A DNA stretch of 64,000 nucleotides from Phialocephala subalpina (GCA_900073065.1 FJOG01000010.1:765178-829177); one strand, 5' to 3'; shown: positions 12,121 to 24,885, numbered from the stretch's first letter. Notes: generated from the letters alone by a model not told the origin. Translations and numbers: made by a program.

Positions 12121-15100
12121 ATGGGACCTTTCAGCTTGCCATGGGGTCTCACTGGGGCTCTGCTGGCTACAACATATCTCCACTCCATATGTGTTACTGC
12201 AGCTCCCTCCATAAATGTGGGGTTGAAGACGTCCTTCTCTTCTGCTCCATACCTCGTGGAGTTATTGTAAGCCACCCGGAAGCATAATGCAAGTAAACCC
12301 TGACATGAAATAGAGAGACTGCTGCAGATGAGAATGCCACATCCTACTTCCCCCTTCTCGATCGAATTGCCGACGATTATTTCTCAAAAGCTTCAACTGA
12401 CAAGGAGCTATACGACCAATTCGTCCAGCTACTTACAGACGATGGCCACATGCAAGCGGAGAGCTTGTCTTCATACAAATTTGCATTATCTATGCGATCG
12501 CTAGCACCTCGAATCGAAGCACACTACCAATATTACCATACTGCTGCAGAACCATCGTTGAAGTCTGAGCAAGATACGTCGTGCCCTGTCTGGGTCTTGT
12601 TTAATGGCAAACAATACTGCTCTCCGTCCTTAGAGGATGCACGTGGAGATGTGAATGCAGAGTCGTAAGTGTCCAGCCCCGTTTCAGAGAACGAAAGCTC
12701 ACCTATTGTTCAGACAGATACAAGAACTCCAGTTCGACCGTGTTATAGGCAACCTATCAGCACCCGCCTCTATTCTCTATGCTGATATCACTTCCCCAAC
12801 ATTCGGCAAATTCCACAAGACTATGGTCAAGACTGCTCGGGAAGGGAAGACATCCTACCGTGTCCGTCATAGAAAGCCTATGAATGCAGAGACCAAGCCC
12901 CTTATTATCCCAGGATACGGCGTCGAGCTTGCCCTGAAAAGGACAGACTACATTGTCATCGATGATAGGGAGGATAGTGAAGAGTCAAAGCCCAGTGCAG
13001 TACCTGAAAAGGAAGTAAAGTTTGAGGATGAGGAACTCGCTGACCTTAAACCCTTGTCTACTTCTGAGCTCTTCTCTCTGGCTGTGAAGGCTTCAAGTTT
13101 TATTATGCAGAGTGAAGCTCCACTGGATACTCTTGTGAAGCTTTCGCAAGACTTCCCCAAGTACTCTAGTGCTATAGCTTCTCACAATGCCACAAAGGAA
13201 TTCCTTGCCGAACATGATTACAATCGTGGTCAGCTAGTTCCGGCAGGGTACAATATTATGTGGTTGAATGGACTTCAATTGATTGAACGACAAATCGAAG
13301 CATTGGATCTTCTTGACCTAGTGCGAAAGGAGCGTAAGCTCATCAATGGTGTCAAAGATCTCGGGTTGACTGGTCCCGAGGCTATTCAACTGATTGCTCA
13401 CAACGAAATTGCATCTGTTAAAGGAGAAGGCGACGTCCAAAGATTTGACTGGAGAGATGAGATTGAAGGCGGCAATGTGATTATCTGGATGAACGACCTT
13501 GAGAAGGACAAGCGTTACGCCGACTGGCCCACGCATCTCACAGCGGTATGTAAATTCATATGGGGTTTACTTGTTGATACTGATTATATATAGTTCCTCC
13601 AACGGACATATCCCGGGCAACTGCCAACTGTTCGCAGAGATTCATTTAACTTGGTTCTCCCGGTAGACTTCACCGATCCACAAGACGTGTCGATGATAGC
13701 AGAAACCCTTCTCAGTTTCGTGAAAAGGAAACTCACCATCCGAATTGGCCTTGTACCCATCACCAAGACAATCCATCAAGTTGAGCAAGCCAGAGTGGTG
13801 TATTATCTGATAGATACATACGGACTGCAAGCAGCTATTGCCTACCTGGAAGCTTCGGCAACGGCAAAGAAGCTCTCTGCATCGAGTAAATCAAGCTTCA
13901 ATACTGTTGTCGAAGGGCGCAAGGTCCGAACCGACAAGGTTGCACGACCTGTTGAGGAAATGCTCAAGTCCGAAGATTATCAGGATCAAATCAAAGCCTC
14001 TCAATCATGGAGTCGAAGACTTTCTGCAGGTAGCAAGATTCCACCGATGTTCGTGGATGGTGCCGCACTTCCTCGTGATGAAAACTGGCTCCAGACGATG
14101 AGCCAACGAGTCAATGCCGATCTTCAGACGCTCCAGCAGGCCATTTTCATGGAAACATTTGATGCTGATTCCTGGTTGCCTGGGCATTTCTTAGCTCAAG
14201 CATCAACCCGAAGAAACTCTCTGATTGTACCTGAGGATGAGAAGACACTCAAGGTCTTCGACGTCAACAAGCTCATTGGAGACGACCAAGACTCGTTCAG
14301 CAAGTTGCCTCGCATGAAAGCTGACTTAGCTTTGCCGAAAATTGACTGGGCTCACTTGATCGTCGTTGCTGACTTAGAGTCTGAGGCTGGAGTGAAAGTT
14401 CTTGCTACAGCCGCTGCTTCTCAAGAGGCAAACCCTTCTGTCGAAGTTGTGATCTTGCACAATCCAGCTTCGGCATCTGCAGCATCTGGCTTAAGCACTG
14501 ACTTGTTTGCCTATGTGCGAGATCACGCCTTCCAACCCCTACCAGACGTGACCGAGTTGATGGCAATTCTTTCAAACGAGGAGTCTTCCTCTGACGCTAT
14601 CCATGATGCAAACGCTTACTGGCACACCTATGACCACATTGTCAGATCACTTGCCTTAAGGCCAGGTGAAAATGCTCTACTGTTGAATGGCCGTCTCGTT
14701 GGCCCTATTCCAGACTCCACAGAATTCGACACGGAAGACTTTGACCAACTTCTGTCGTACGAGCGCTCCAAGCGTATAACTCCAACGTATACAGCCACGG
14801 AGGCGCTTGGATTATCAGAGAAGATTGTTGACCCTCTCGGGGCCGCGAAAGTTTCCTCTATAGTTTCCATCTCTACCATGTCAGATACACCTGAAGGTAT
14901 CTTCGAGCAAGCATCAACCATCAGAATGGGACAATTCCACACCTGGAACTCCTCGCATACAGTAATTGAGACTGGTGATGCTTCGACAGCTTCAATCCAA
15001 ATTACAGTGCTCCTGGACCCTGCTAGCGAAACAGGACAACGATGGGTCCCTCTCTTGAAAGTACTTTCCGAGCTCGACGGTGTCTACACTAAGATCTTCC

Positions 15101-16719
15101 TGAACCCCAAGGAGCGTTTGCAAGAACTGCCAGTGAAGCGATTCTACAGATATGTCTTGGACTCAAAACCTACTTTCAATGAGGCTGGAGCTCTGCAACC
15201 ACTTGGTGCCACGTTCAGCGGCGTCCCACAAGAGGCGTTGTTGACGGTCGGTCTCGACATTCCACCCGCATGGCTTGTTGCGCCAAAAGTCTCTGTTTAT
15301 GACTTGGATAACATCAAGCTAAGTTCTATCAAGACCGACGTCGAAGCTTTATACGAACTGGAGAACATCCTCATTGAAGGTCATTCACGAGAGATTCCAG
15401 CCGGCCAGGCTCCTCGCGGCGCGCAGCTTGCTCTTGGCACAGAGCGAGACCCTCATACAGCAGACACTATTATCATGGCCAATCTGGGATATTTCCAGTT
15501 CAAAGCGAATCCAGGATTCTACAAGATCGACCTGCAAGAGGGTCGTAGCTCCGAGATCTTCAGCATTGACAGTACCGGCTCTTTGGGGTGGAGTCCCGTA
15601 CCAGGCGATGAGAGTACAGAGGTCGTCTTGATGAGCTTCAAGGGAACTACTCTCTATCCACGTCTTTCGCGAAAGGCCGGCATGGAAACCGAAGATGTTC
15701 TTGAGGCAAAGGCAGAAGGCGAGATGGACTTTATGTCTCGAGGTCTCAAATTTGCTCAAGAGTTCTTGGGCGGCAAAGGAAAAGAAGTCGCTGAGATGGA
15801 GGTGCAAGCAGATATCAACATCTTCTCCGTCGCAAGTGGTCACCTCTACGAGCGCATGCTAAACATCATGATGGTCAGTGTCATGAAGCACACCAAGCAC
15901 ACCGTCAAGTTCTGGTTCATCGAACAGTTCCTCTCGCCATCATTCAAGGATTTCATCCCGTACCTCGCTGCTGAGTATGGCTTCAAGTACGAAATGGTCA
16001 CCTATAAATGGCCGCATTGGCTTCGGGCACAGACAGAGAAGCAACGCGAGATCTGGGGCTACAAGATCCTCTTCCTGGATGTTCTCTTCCCTCTTTCGCT
16101 TGACAAAGTCATCTTCGTCGATGCCGACCAAATCGTTCGCACAGATATGATTGAGCTCGTAAACCACGATCTCAAGGGTGCACCGTATGGTTTCACGCCA
16201 ATGTGCGACAGCAGAACCGAAATGGAAGGCTTCCGTTTCTGGAAGCAAGGATATTGGGAGAAGTTTTTGCGAGGCCTGCCATACCACATCTCCGCCCTGT
16301 ATGTCGTGGATCTGGTTCGCTTCAGACAATTGGCAGCAGGAGACAGATTGAGACAGCAATACCACCAACTCTCCGCTGATCCCAACAGTCTTTCGAACTT
16401 GGATCAAGACTTGCCGAATCACATGCAATCTATCCTCCCAATTCACAGCCTGCCACAAGAATGGTTATGGTGCGAAACATGGTGCAGCGATGAAGCACTC
16501 AAGGAAGCGAAAACGATCGATCTCTGCAACAATCCACTGACCAAGGAACCGAAGCTCGACAGAGCCAGAAGGCAGGTTCCGGAATGGACAGTATACGATG
16601 ATGAGATTGCAGCTGTTGATAAGAAGCGGAAAGGGTTGAATGGTGCAGTGAAGAATACTAAGAGTACAACGTTGGAGGAACCGGTGACGAGCACGGCGTC
16701 AAAGAAGGATGAGCTATAG
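12121..16719 (+). CDS. UDP-glucose:glycoprotein glucosyltransferase (ER folding sensor)
   Basis: The enzyme reglucosylates misfolded N-glycoproteins in the ER lumen so that they re-enter the calnexin cycle. Exons 12121..12266, 12314..12664, 12714..13545 and 13594..16719, with introns of 47, 49 and 48 nt, sum to 1484 aa. A signal peptide is visible (LTGALLATTYLHSICVTAA). The long middle holds the thioredoxin-like sensor region. The C-terminal GT24/GT8-like catalytic domain begins NIFSVASGHLYERML and has HTKHTVKFWFIEQFLSP, WGYKILFLDVLFPLSLDK and the metal-binding DAD in VIFVDADQIVRTD. It also has NLDQDLPN and WLWCETWC. The protein ends KKDEL, an ER retrieval signal. I started at 12121 because it puts the hydrophobic signal segment near the N-terminus. 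An upstream in-frame Met at 12082 would add 13 residues. Confidence 0.95.
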
Positions 16720-17679
16720 ATTTGGGCTTTGGGTTCGAGGTGAAAGAACTGAAATGTGTATGTGTATGATACAGTAATGATAGACTTTGAATGAGGCCCT
16801 CGGGATAGTGACTCGAGGCATGAGATCTCTTTGTTGCTCTGGAACTTTTGCATCGTGTTCTGAACTTCGCCCTGCTTTGATGCTCGTTGCCCTGGCTCGC
16901 CTCATTTGACCTTCTCGCTTAGTGTCCGCCAAGACCCCCTGAACCGACAACATTGAGGCGAACAAACGCGAACTATAGGAGGTAGAAATAAATTGAAGCG
17001 AATCCAACCGAACAAAAAGGAGTATTTGATTTGTTTTGATCAGCCTGATATATGAAAGGTCAGAAAAGAGGCTAGATGGAAAAACAGCAGACAAGAAATG
17101 ATATGAAATGCCTTCTTTCTTACTGGCTGGAGACTGCTGCTGTCTGGAGAAACTGGACAGCAATCCAACATCACAAGCACTCCATGTTACTTGCTAATGA
17201 CTTATTCTTGACTTCATGTCATGGAAGCAAACATAGCATGAGTTTGCGAGTACATATGTAATCTTCAGAGAGGAGGGAATTTCAAATCATCTTCAATCTC
17301 CCAGCCTTGTCTAAATATTTTTGGCACTCTGGTTTTGAATTTTAATGATTTCTATAATCCTACATCATAAAGAAAAACCAAGTGTAATCTTTCCACTCCT
17401 AGATTGTCCAACACAGGCTGGGGCATTGAAAGCTGACTCGGCATCCCATTTCCAACTAACCAGGGAATGGGGGATGGCCGAGCAGCAACTTCCTGATTCG
17501 GTTCTACTTTTGGTCGACCGGTTTTGTCCCTTCCTCTTTTCACAATTTGAACTCTCAACCACGAAGCTGAGCAAAACGGTCGAGGTTTGAAGGGTATATA
17601 CACTCTCCTCGTCCACCTCTCTCTTTCTCTCCCTTTCAACATTTTTTCACAAAAAGGGGTTTGAACAAGGCCTACTGCC
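16720..17679. other. Gene-free stretch with a promoter-like segment
   Basis: Nothing convincing is encoded. Near 17590-17660 there is a TATA-like GTATATACA, then a long CT-rich tract and a short A/T stretch, the usual look of a fungal core promoter pointing right. A 169-codon minus-strand frame at 17352..17861 overlaps it and has an unnatural composition. Confidence 0.35.
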
Positions 17680-18091
17680 ATGAGCTTCCCATCTCGGGAT
17701 ATATATTTGTGTGATGCCACATCATGCAAGACACTTAAAGCATCATGCATCATTCTGAGATGGGATGCTCGTGGCAGAAGACTACTACAAGACAACTCAA
17801 AGGCAGTCACAACTACTTTGATAGTAAGTTCACACTGTTGCCCATCAAAGATGACGGCCAATATCTGAGCAAAGCTCCAATGCTGACTTCAAGAACTCGC
17901 TAGTCGCTCTATCGAACATTCGGCGAAATGTATATCCCCAATTCAGGCGTCAGGCCGCTTACCCGAGAGGGGTAACATTATCCCTAGACCGACCCCCGCA
18001 CCTGCTCAGATTGGAAGAAAGAATTATCGAAAATCTCACCAAACACAATACAAACATCTGCAACAAAACGGTGTGGATTCGTTCCACATAA
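17680..18091 (+). CDS. Possible small two-exon gene, hypothetical
   Basis: Directly downstream of the promoter-like tract, an ATG opens 48 codons (17680..17823). They end at a canonical GTAAGT. After a 70-nt gap with CTGAC and an AAG acceptor, 66 in-phase codons follow (17894..18091). The predicted product of 113 aa is Arg/Asn-rich, has Cys residues in exon 1, and resembles nothing I know. Support is only the promoter look, the good donor and the kept frame. Confidence 0.22.
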
Positions 18092-18523
18092 TATTGGTAC
18101 GATAGCGCCAGTTCCTGTTCCTATAGTATCGGCGCAATAGCTCACAAGAATAGTTTACAAGATGGGTTGCGAGATACCCAAGAAGCAGAAGAATCAACGT
18201 GTCTCAGGACGTGGTAAAAATTCAAGAGATCAACCCGTGACGAGCCAATTGAGATGCGTGCCAAATATTTGGTCTGTAGCTCAAAGTTTTTTTTTTGGCA
18301 TGTGAGGCCTTGCTAACTGTTGTCAGGCGATGGGTAATAAGATATTCAGGGGCATGGACGATCACGATGCTACACAAGTTCCTGGTGAGGAGATATCCGT
18401 CGAGATGGTCCAACCTGCGTTGAGTCTCGCAAATGCCGATGGATGTGTCAGACAAGTAGGGGTCCAACATACTGAATGTTGATCATCCTGCTAAAGTCTC
18501 AGTACAAGCAAAAGCCGACAGCT

Positions 18524-18958
18524 ATGACTGACTTAGCCGCCGAGGTTGACGGCGAAGGCAGCGCGGAACCATCTGATGCCGAAACTGACGCTACTACTGC
18601 CCAAAAGTCTGCCCAAGAGTCGCGAAAATCCACACCCCAATCTGCCAACCGAAACAAGAGCCGACCGTACCTTCTAGAAGAGCGCGACTTCCTTATGGCA
18701 GCGGTTAAAGATGCTTTTATCAAAAAGCAACAATACCTTACTCCCGCCGACTTTAAGCCTATTGCCGCTGCGATGCATCGTCGCTTTGCCCCACGTGTTG
18801 TCAAGCCCGGCGACTTATTGAATGTTGCTAAGGAGACCTAGATTATACCTCAACGCAGCTACAATTATCTCCATTCGTACGTTACTAAGGCCTGCTCCCT
18901 ACAGTATGCTGAGTACTTAGAAATCCTCAAGAAGTGTGTTAAGCACAAGGCTCAGTAA
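18524..18958 (+). pseudogene. Array member E1: short Myb/SANT-like protein with an in-frame TAG
   Basis: This is the first member of the unknown array. A Ser/Ala/acidic N-terminus leads to the half-module (YLLEERDFLMAAVKDAFIKK, then LTPADFKPIAAAMHRRF). The frame stops at TAG 18839..18841 after 105 aa, yet it continues open for 38 more codons in the same frame to TAA at 18956. That extension carries IIPQRSYNYLHSYVTK, the tail seen in E5 and E7. In those paralogs the residue at the TAG position is Trp (SSWYYPSR, SVWPYPQR), so TAG replaces TGG. Either the gene is freshly broken by a G-to-A change, or the stop is recoded in the transcript. Upstream exons may exist. E1 is convergent with A1. Confidence 0.6.
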
Positions 18959-19150
18959 CTATATTTAGTTTTCCTAAGATATGTAGGACTTTCGAGTAGT
19001 TTGTTATAGCATAGTCTAAGCCGTCTAATTAGGGATAATTTCAATAGAAGACACCTTTGCATGACCAATGAGTAAATCTGCACTGTACCAAAAAACAATT
19101 TCTTAAAGTCCCAAGAAGTGAAGTACATTGAAGTTATTGAAGTGCAGTCC

Positions 19151-20813
19151 CTAATGGAAAGCCACACTGCGTGTTCCATCACCTCTCTGCTTCTTAGCCA
19201 TGGGGCCCTCCATCTCCTCCTCCGCTTCCTCCTCAGCTTCGTCTTCAGACTCGTGCTTTCTCTTGTTATGGGGGAGCGAATCATACAGGAGTTTCTGAAT
19301 ATCTCCGTATTTATTCGCCTGGGTCTTACAGCATAGCTTGCTTCGGTCAACCTTCCCGACTTGATCCTTCTTCAGAATTTCGACTCTCTTGCGATGAAGC
19401 ACAACCTTCCCCTCCTTGTTCAGGGTGGAGATGTCCAATTTATCATGCCAATTGAAGCCCGCAATGTGTGGATAGACGCGGACATCAATTCTGTCCTTGT
19501 TGGCGGTATCTTGTCGGATCATGATGTACTTGGTGGGGTTGATCTTGCCTTTAACTGCGTTGCTAGTATCTGTACCCTCAAGCATTGCCCATTGTCCCCG
19601 GGCGGCTGGTGCTTGGGCTTTAGTACCCTCTGGAATATCTTGGGGTTTGAAGATGAGATCGGCTTTATCGCTGTCGCCCTCTAGGTGGCGTCGATCTCGT
19701 TCTACCGCGTTGGAGGATTGTGGTTGTTGACTAGTACCATCGCCAAGGTCAGGGGTCCCGTTACTACCAGCTCCCTTAGAACCACCCCAAGTTCCCCCAC
19801 CTCCATTACTGCCACTATTCTTACCACCGCCTCCATTTCCAGAATCTCCGCCACCAGCGCCTCCGCTACCACCACCGCTGTTACCATCATCCGGTTGGTT
19901 TTGTGGGTAAAGAGACACAGGAGGTGTTCTGGCACGTGGAGGGAAGATCGTGGCTTGTGTTGTCGCGTTGAAATTGGTAGAGGGCTTTCCGGGCAGACGT
20001 CTGTCTAAGCTTTCGTTGGTGAAACGTTCATGAAACTGGGCGAGCGTCATCCATGGCTGCTCTAGAATCGAGTTTAAGATGCTGTACCATGGAAACGCCT
20101 GGCGGAGGGGAGCTTGAATCTCTCGCTCATCCTCTGTATCGGCGTGGTCAGCGTCGTATGTAAGTGCTCCGACCAAGTGGGAGACGCGCCGTCCTGCCTC
20201 TGCTGCTGCGGGATATCGTTCGAGCATGGCCGACAGACCTTGGACGCTTTCAAGGCTTTGGTGGTTGATGATCAGGAACGCAACGACGGAAACCACGGCG
20301 ATGGAAGTCTTGTCTTGAAGGTGGACGCCAGCAAGAATGGTTCCTTCTGCAGCTCTTGTTGTATGGCCAGCCACATATGGAATTTGGTTGCCCCAAGGCA
20401 TCTTCATAGCCTTGCATTCAGAACAGAAGATGCCAAGCTCGTGGTTACTTCTATTCCCACAGTCTTTTTCTTTTTGTGTGGGGTAGATCGCGCTGGAGAA
20501 AGGTGTAGGAAATGGTGATGTTGGGGTTCGTCCGTGCTCCTGTCTCTCTCTTCTTCTCTTCTCCTTATCCTCCTTGTCCTTCTTGACCCAATAGTATTGT
20601 TGTGGCTTGGCCTTCGGAGCCTTCGATGAGGACGCGGGGCCTGAAGATGACTCGGCAGAGGGTGAGGAAGAGGGAGTATCTGAAAGCTCGGAAGACTGTT
20701 TGGCAAATTACATTAGCACTATCAATATGGTCCGAAGATTTATTCATTACCGAAGAGGAGTTGGGTGCATCTGACTGCTCCTTGGCACGCAAATTATGCT
20801 GTTTTTCAAACAT
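19151..20813 (-). CDS. Array member A1: CHCC zinc-like motif plus Gly-rich linker protein
   Basis: I do not recognise this family. Exons 20751..20813 and 19151..20695 (55-nt intron) give 535 aa. In order there is a Ser-rich start with a Lys/Arg cluster (residues 58-72). Next is C-x5-H-x5-C-x2-C at C100, H106, C112 and C115, followed by KMPWG. The helical domain from about 143 contains AGVHLQDKTSIAV and ERYPAAAEAGRRV. A Gly/Ser/Asn-rich linker spans about 290-334. RGQWAMLEGTD is near 387, and IDVRVYPHIAGFNW ends near 437 and leads into STLNKEGK. The Myb-like half seen in A2 and A3 is degenerate here. The C-terminus is acidic, with KRK and KKQR clusters that look like nuclear import signals. 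The reading frame is intact. Function is unknown. Confidence 0.75.
19758..19892. repeat. Low-complexity Gly/Ser/Asn-coding segment inside A1
   Basis: Imperfect GGN-type codon repeats on the minus strand encode the Gly-rich linker of A1. A2 and A3 have no such stretch, so it probably grew by slippage in this copy. Confidence 0.6.
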
Positions 20814-22067
20814 CTTGATGATCTAAGTAGATAGTCAGTACGTCTTAATGTTCTCTATTGTACGCGAAGATGGACGGAAGAAACTAGAGAAGGAGGCACA
20901 GAGGCTCGTATAGATAAGCTAGCAGGCAGTGTACCTCCATGCTCAGAAGGTTGAGCAAGTTGGCTTATGATCAGTCGCAAAACTCCTTTTCATGTTGGAA
21001 AAGGAGCTAGAAGCCGGAGGGCAGGAGGAAGGAAGAGGGGAGAGAGAAGAGGGAGGAGGAAAGGAAGTGCCGTGACTTGTGGCAAGACAAGCGCAATAGT
21101 TGAAGATGAAGGCGCAAGAGGAACTCTAAAGTTGCTCTTGATATTGCAAGAATGGTTCAGTAGCTCCAACAGGAGTCGAGTGCAATCGTGGATGAAGAGA
21201 AAGGGAAGATTGTGCTCTGGCTTGCCATAAGACCAGCACAATGGTTAAAGGATGGTGTCAGAGGAGTTCGAAGCTATGCGCTCGAACACCTGAAAGGAAA
21301 AGGGCCAAGACAAGGGGTAGATAGAAGGATGCGCATACCTAGACGATGGTTTAATTGTCTTTGTTTCGTGTCGAAGAGCTTGCGTTGACAGCTTCGCAAG
21401 TACGCAAAATGCTTAGAGGTGCTCAAGCCGCGTTACAAAAGCTAAAGCAAACCTGCAGATTGCGAAGTGATTAGCGCAAACTTTCATCGTTGAAGAATAA
21501 TAGCAGATCAACATACCTTGCATTACCAATTTCTATTGAAGAAGTCAATTGAGTTGCGAAGAGGTATTGTTGAGGAGTTGTGGTTGTCGAGAAGGTAGAA
21601 GTTGAGTTGTCTTGTTGGGAGAGATTCGAGCGGGAAGGGGATTAAGTAGGCGCAGGATGCTGCTCTCCGCACTAGAGTTCCACTTCAGAATGTTCGGATG
21701 ATTCGAAACTCTAAATTCTATTCGTCATGGAGATTTCAATTGTGGAGCATTTGGATTTCCGGCATATATATAGTACAGGCTGGGAGCCTTCCTATAGTCG
21801 TTATCCTCAATCACCGTGAAAACAAATTCTCTCGACCCGAAAGAACAGACGAGCTATTTATTTTCATCTCGGCATAGTTGTGTGTTCCGCTATCAAATAT
21901 TTATACTGTTATACATGCCCAATCTTGAGTTGCTTATTGCATTGGAGCATGTTGCCCTGCCAGACGTCAAGGTCTCACAATCGAATGTGTAGCAGGAGCT
22001 TTCGATCACGTTCGCTTAGGTAGAGAAGATAGTAATCACGGTTCTAATATTTCACATAATCGAGGAC
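20814..22067. other. Gene-free, purine-rich segment
   Basis: This is the region upstream of A1. A run of mostly A and G at about 21001-21068 is the clearest structure. Short open frames over it encode Arg/Gly/Lys-rich sequence that only reflects that composition. From 21.4 to 22.0 kb I see nothing. Confidence 0.35.
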
Positions 22068-22567
22068 TTAATTTCTAAGTCTAAAACCTCAACTGAAGTC
22101 ACAGTGTACTTATTTTTCATTCCTAGCTGCCAAGAAGCAACCCAATCTGGTGAACCACTGATATCAAAGATGCCAAAAGCACTCAATCAGCCCACGAACT
22201 TGGGAGCTATTAGCATTCTCATATTTAAAAGTCGCAATCAACGTATGGTTTCTATTAGCTGGCGCAACAGTGGCTGTGACTCCAGAGCCTAAACTTTGTG
22301 ACATGTTCGGCCCCCCTTTAATTTCTAAGTCTAAAACCTCAACTGAAGTCACAGTGTACTTATTTTTCATTCCTAGCTGCCAAGAAGCAACCCAATCTGG
22401 TGAACCACTGATATCAAAGATGCCAAAAGCACTCAATCAGCCCACGAACTTGGGAGCTATTAGCATTCTCATATTTAAAAGTCGCAATCAACGTATGGTT
22501 TCTATTAGCTGGCGCAACAGTGGCTGTGACTCCAGAGCCTAAACTTTGTGACATGTTCGGCCCCCCT
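22068..22567. repeat. Perfect tandem duplication, 2 x 250 bp
   Basis: Bases 22068..22317 and 22318..22567 read identically over the full 250 bp, back to back. Because 250 is not a multiple of three, any frame shifts between copies. A minus-strand frame of 90 aa (22164..22436) crosses the junction and exists only because of the duplication. Perfect identity means a very recent event or an assembly artefact. I do not recognise the unit. Confidence 0.9.
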
Positions 22568-24885
22568 CGTGATTCGAATGCTCTCGTACAGCTATGTAGT
22601 TAGTGCTGAATGTCAACCCTTCTCTCGAGTGAGGTTCTTGGAAGGTGTCTTGTGGTTTGCGAATACCAAATCCCAGATGATGATGAACTTCGTGAGGTGG
22701 TAGACACCGATGACCCGGGGCGATGTCTGTTCCCCGTGCAACTCCGTTTCCTCATCGTTGGCACCTTTTCCCGCAAATTTGTTGCCCTTCGTGCCATGCT
22801 CAACTGGTCGAAGCTTAAGCTCCAGAAATGTTCTGCTGCCTTGGGAGGCTGAGGTCTCTTAGGCCTTTCGGGAGTGTCAGCAGCTGTGTAATGATTGACT
22901 TCATTCCCAATGGGATGGTCCTGGAATCAATTCTACGGACCATCTACATGCTTGTCGCCATGCCGTTGAGATGTTTCACCTGAAGAAGCTAACTGTACTT
23001 ATACGAGAAAACAAGTATAGGCATAGGAAGTCACTCATGGTCACTAGATGTGATGGTAGCAAAGCTTGCTAATCATGTTTGAGTTTGAACTAAAGGTACA
23101 AACCTTCATACAAAATTAATTGCTGTATCCTCTACTTGCTCATACTTGCTGCCCTTACATCTTCAACAACAAGATCCATACCGGCTACCAGCTACAAACA
23201 GTTCATGGCGTTGGGACACTGAAATTGAGATCATCAAACTTCGAAGGTCTAAAGACATGAGTATGAGTTCGAAAATTTGCCAAATGGTACAGGCTTGTAA
23301 CTTGTATCCAAGTTTGAGATGAGTTGTTTTGGCCAGACTTGCCTTGGACTCGTGCCGCTTTGTTCCACTCAAGTCGCCGCTTTATTTACACCCCTTTCTT
23401 TCTCGCTTCACGGCCCACATTCTCTAAGCGAAAGAGGAACACTATCAAGGTTGGTATCATTCAAACGTGAGACTCTGTATTCCTGTAAGTTATTGTGCAT
23501 GCCTATATCAAACATTATCTAGCAGTGGATTTGATATCAAGAGGATCTCCTACCAATTCAATGTCGAATTTTGGGGCTCAATCGTGAAGTTGCCACCCCT
23601 GTCCAAAATCCGTACTTGTACTCAGATTCTTGCTCGATCCCACTCCAACTCCGATATTGACATTGAGCTATTGATCAGGGACCTCCCCGCTCTGCTCACT
23701 CTGATCTCTCACTCAAACATCGAGAGATGAACAAATTCAGAGCGTTTGGTAAACGAATTAGGCTAGGTCAAATACTAAGAGAAAAAACTTCACGGCTTCA
23801 GAATTTTCCATTTTCTGAGTGATACTCCATCAATCTCAATAGTGTCACAAGAAGGATTAATCTAAGTAACCTTGCGGAATTTGTCTCAGTCTAGCAAATT
23901 ATGAGTTGTTTTACTGGACCTCTTGATTCTTCCATTCGCGAAGGCAACATCAAATGAATAGGTTTGCTACACTCAGCGAGAAACCTCGGAAACTACTCGA
24001 AAGTTTGATCATACGTCAACAAAGTCTCAATAATATCATATGAATAAGCATGGCCAAGAGACTATTTAAGTGTGATCAGAGTTGAAGTAACCTTTCAAGG
24101 TTCAAGAACAGGCTCAAGGATATTTATTGTGGAAGTCCAATATGGAATCCTTGGAGTGCTTGAAAGTCACGATGAAGGCGAAAGGAACTCTTCCAAGCGC
24201 TTCAAATTCATGGTGGCGAACACCCAACGGACAAGGCTGCGCTAGTCTGAAAATTGGCCGCCGGATAGAATTGTTGGAATGCTCCCAGTACTTAATCGCG
24301 CTCTTCACGCACGCAATTCTTCCGACTACACTCTGTCTCTCTCGTCAAGTAACACTACTTCATAACTACAAAGAGCTTCTTCACTGCCCGTGCTACCTTT
24401 GCCCATCCTTTCATACGAGTGCTCAAGAAGGACTTCTGCGCGCCCCAATAACCAAGAGAGACGCCCGCGCCACCTTCATCAGACAGATCGTTCCTCTCTT
24501 TAAGAATCCCAAAGTTCACAACTTTACTTCTTTCAGCTGTTGAACTGTCCTCCTACAGGTAAGTCAAATTTTTCAATCCTCTCTCCTGCCGCTTCCTTGC
24601 TCCCTTATCATACGCTCCTTCACCTCTCCGACACCCCTTTGCTCATCTTGGTACATCACTGTACTGCAATCACCTCTATCAAAGACTGCTTCGGGTTGGA
24701 GGCTTCTTCCATGATTTCAATGAGAAGGAGATACAGCCACCCTGTCCATGTCTCTCTCTTGTCGAGTGTCCGTCAGCTTCTGCGGCAGGGCATTCTTTAG
24801 TTTCATGCACTTCAACCTCCTTTTACCCCGCTTCAGATAACACGTGTTTGCGCCTGCTTCCAGCTGCTTCGAGGCTTAAAGCTTG
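22568..24885. other. Gene-free stretch
   Basis: Several frames of 60-138 codons occur on both strands (for example 22610..22852 and 24127..24543 on plus). None shows a domain, intron phase agreement or family similarity to the array. The last few hundred bases before A2 are pyrimidine-rich and presumably hold its promoter and 5'UTR. Confidence 0.3.

Noticed and set aside
11689..12270. Several 60-95-codon frames between COPI alpha and UGGT
   Set aside because: No splice or motif support. The segment is the shared promoter and the first UGGT exon.
17352..17861. 169-codon minus-strand frame
   Set aside because: Composition is unlike the known genes, and it lies across the promoter-like tract with no intron or domain.
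22164..22436. 90-aa minus-strand frame over the tandem duplication
   Set aside because: It exists only by reading across the copy junction. The unit length is not a multiple of three.
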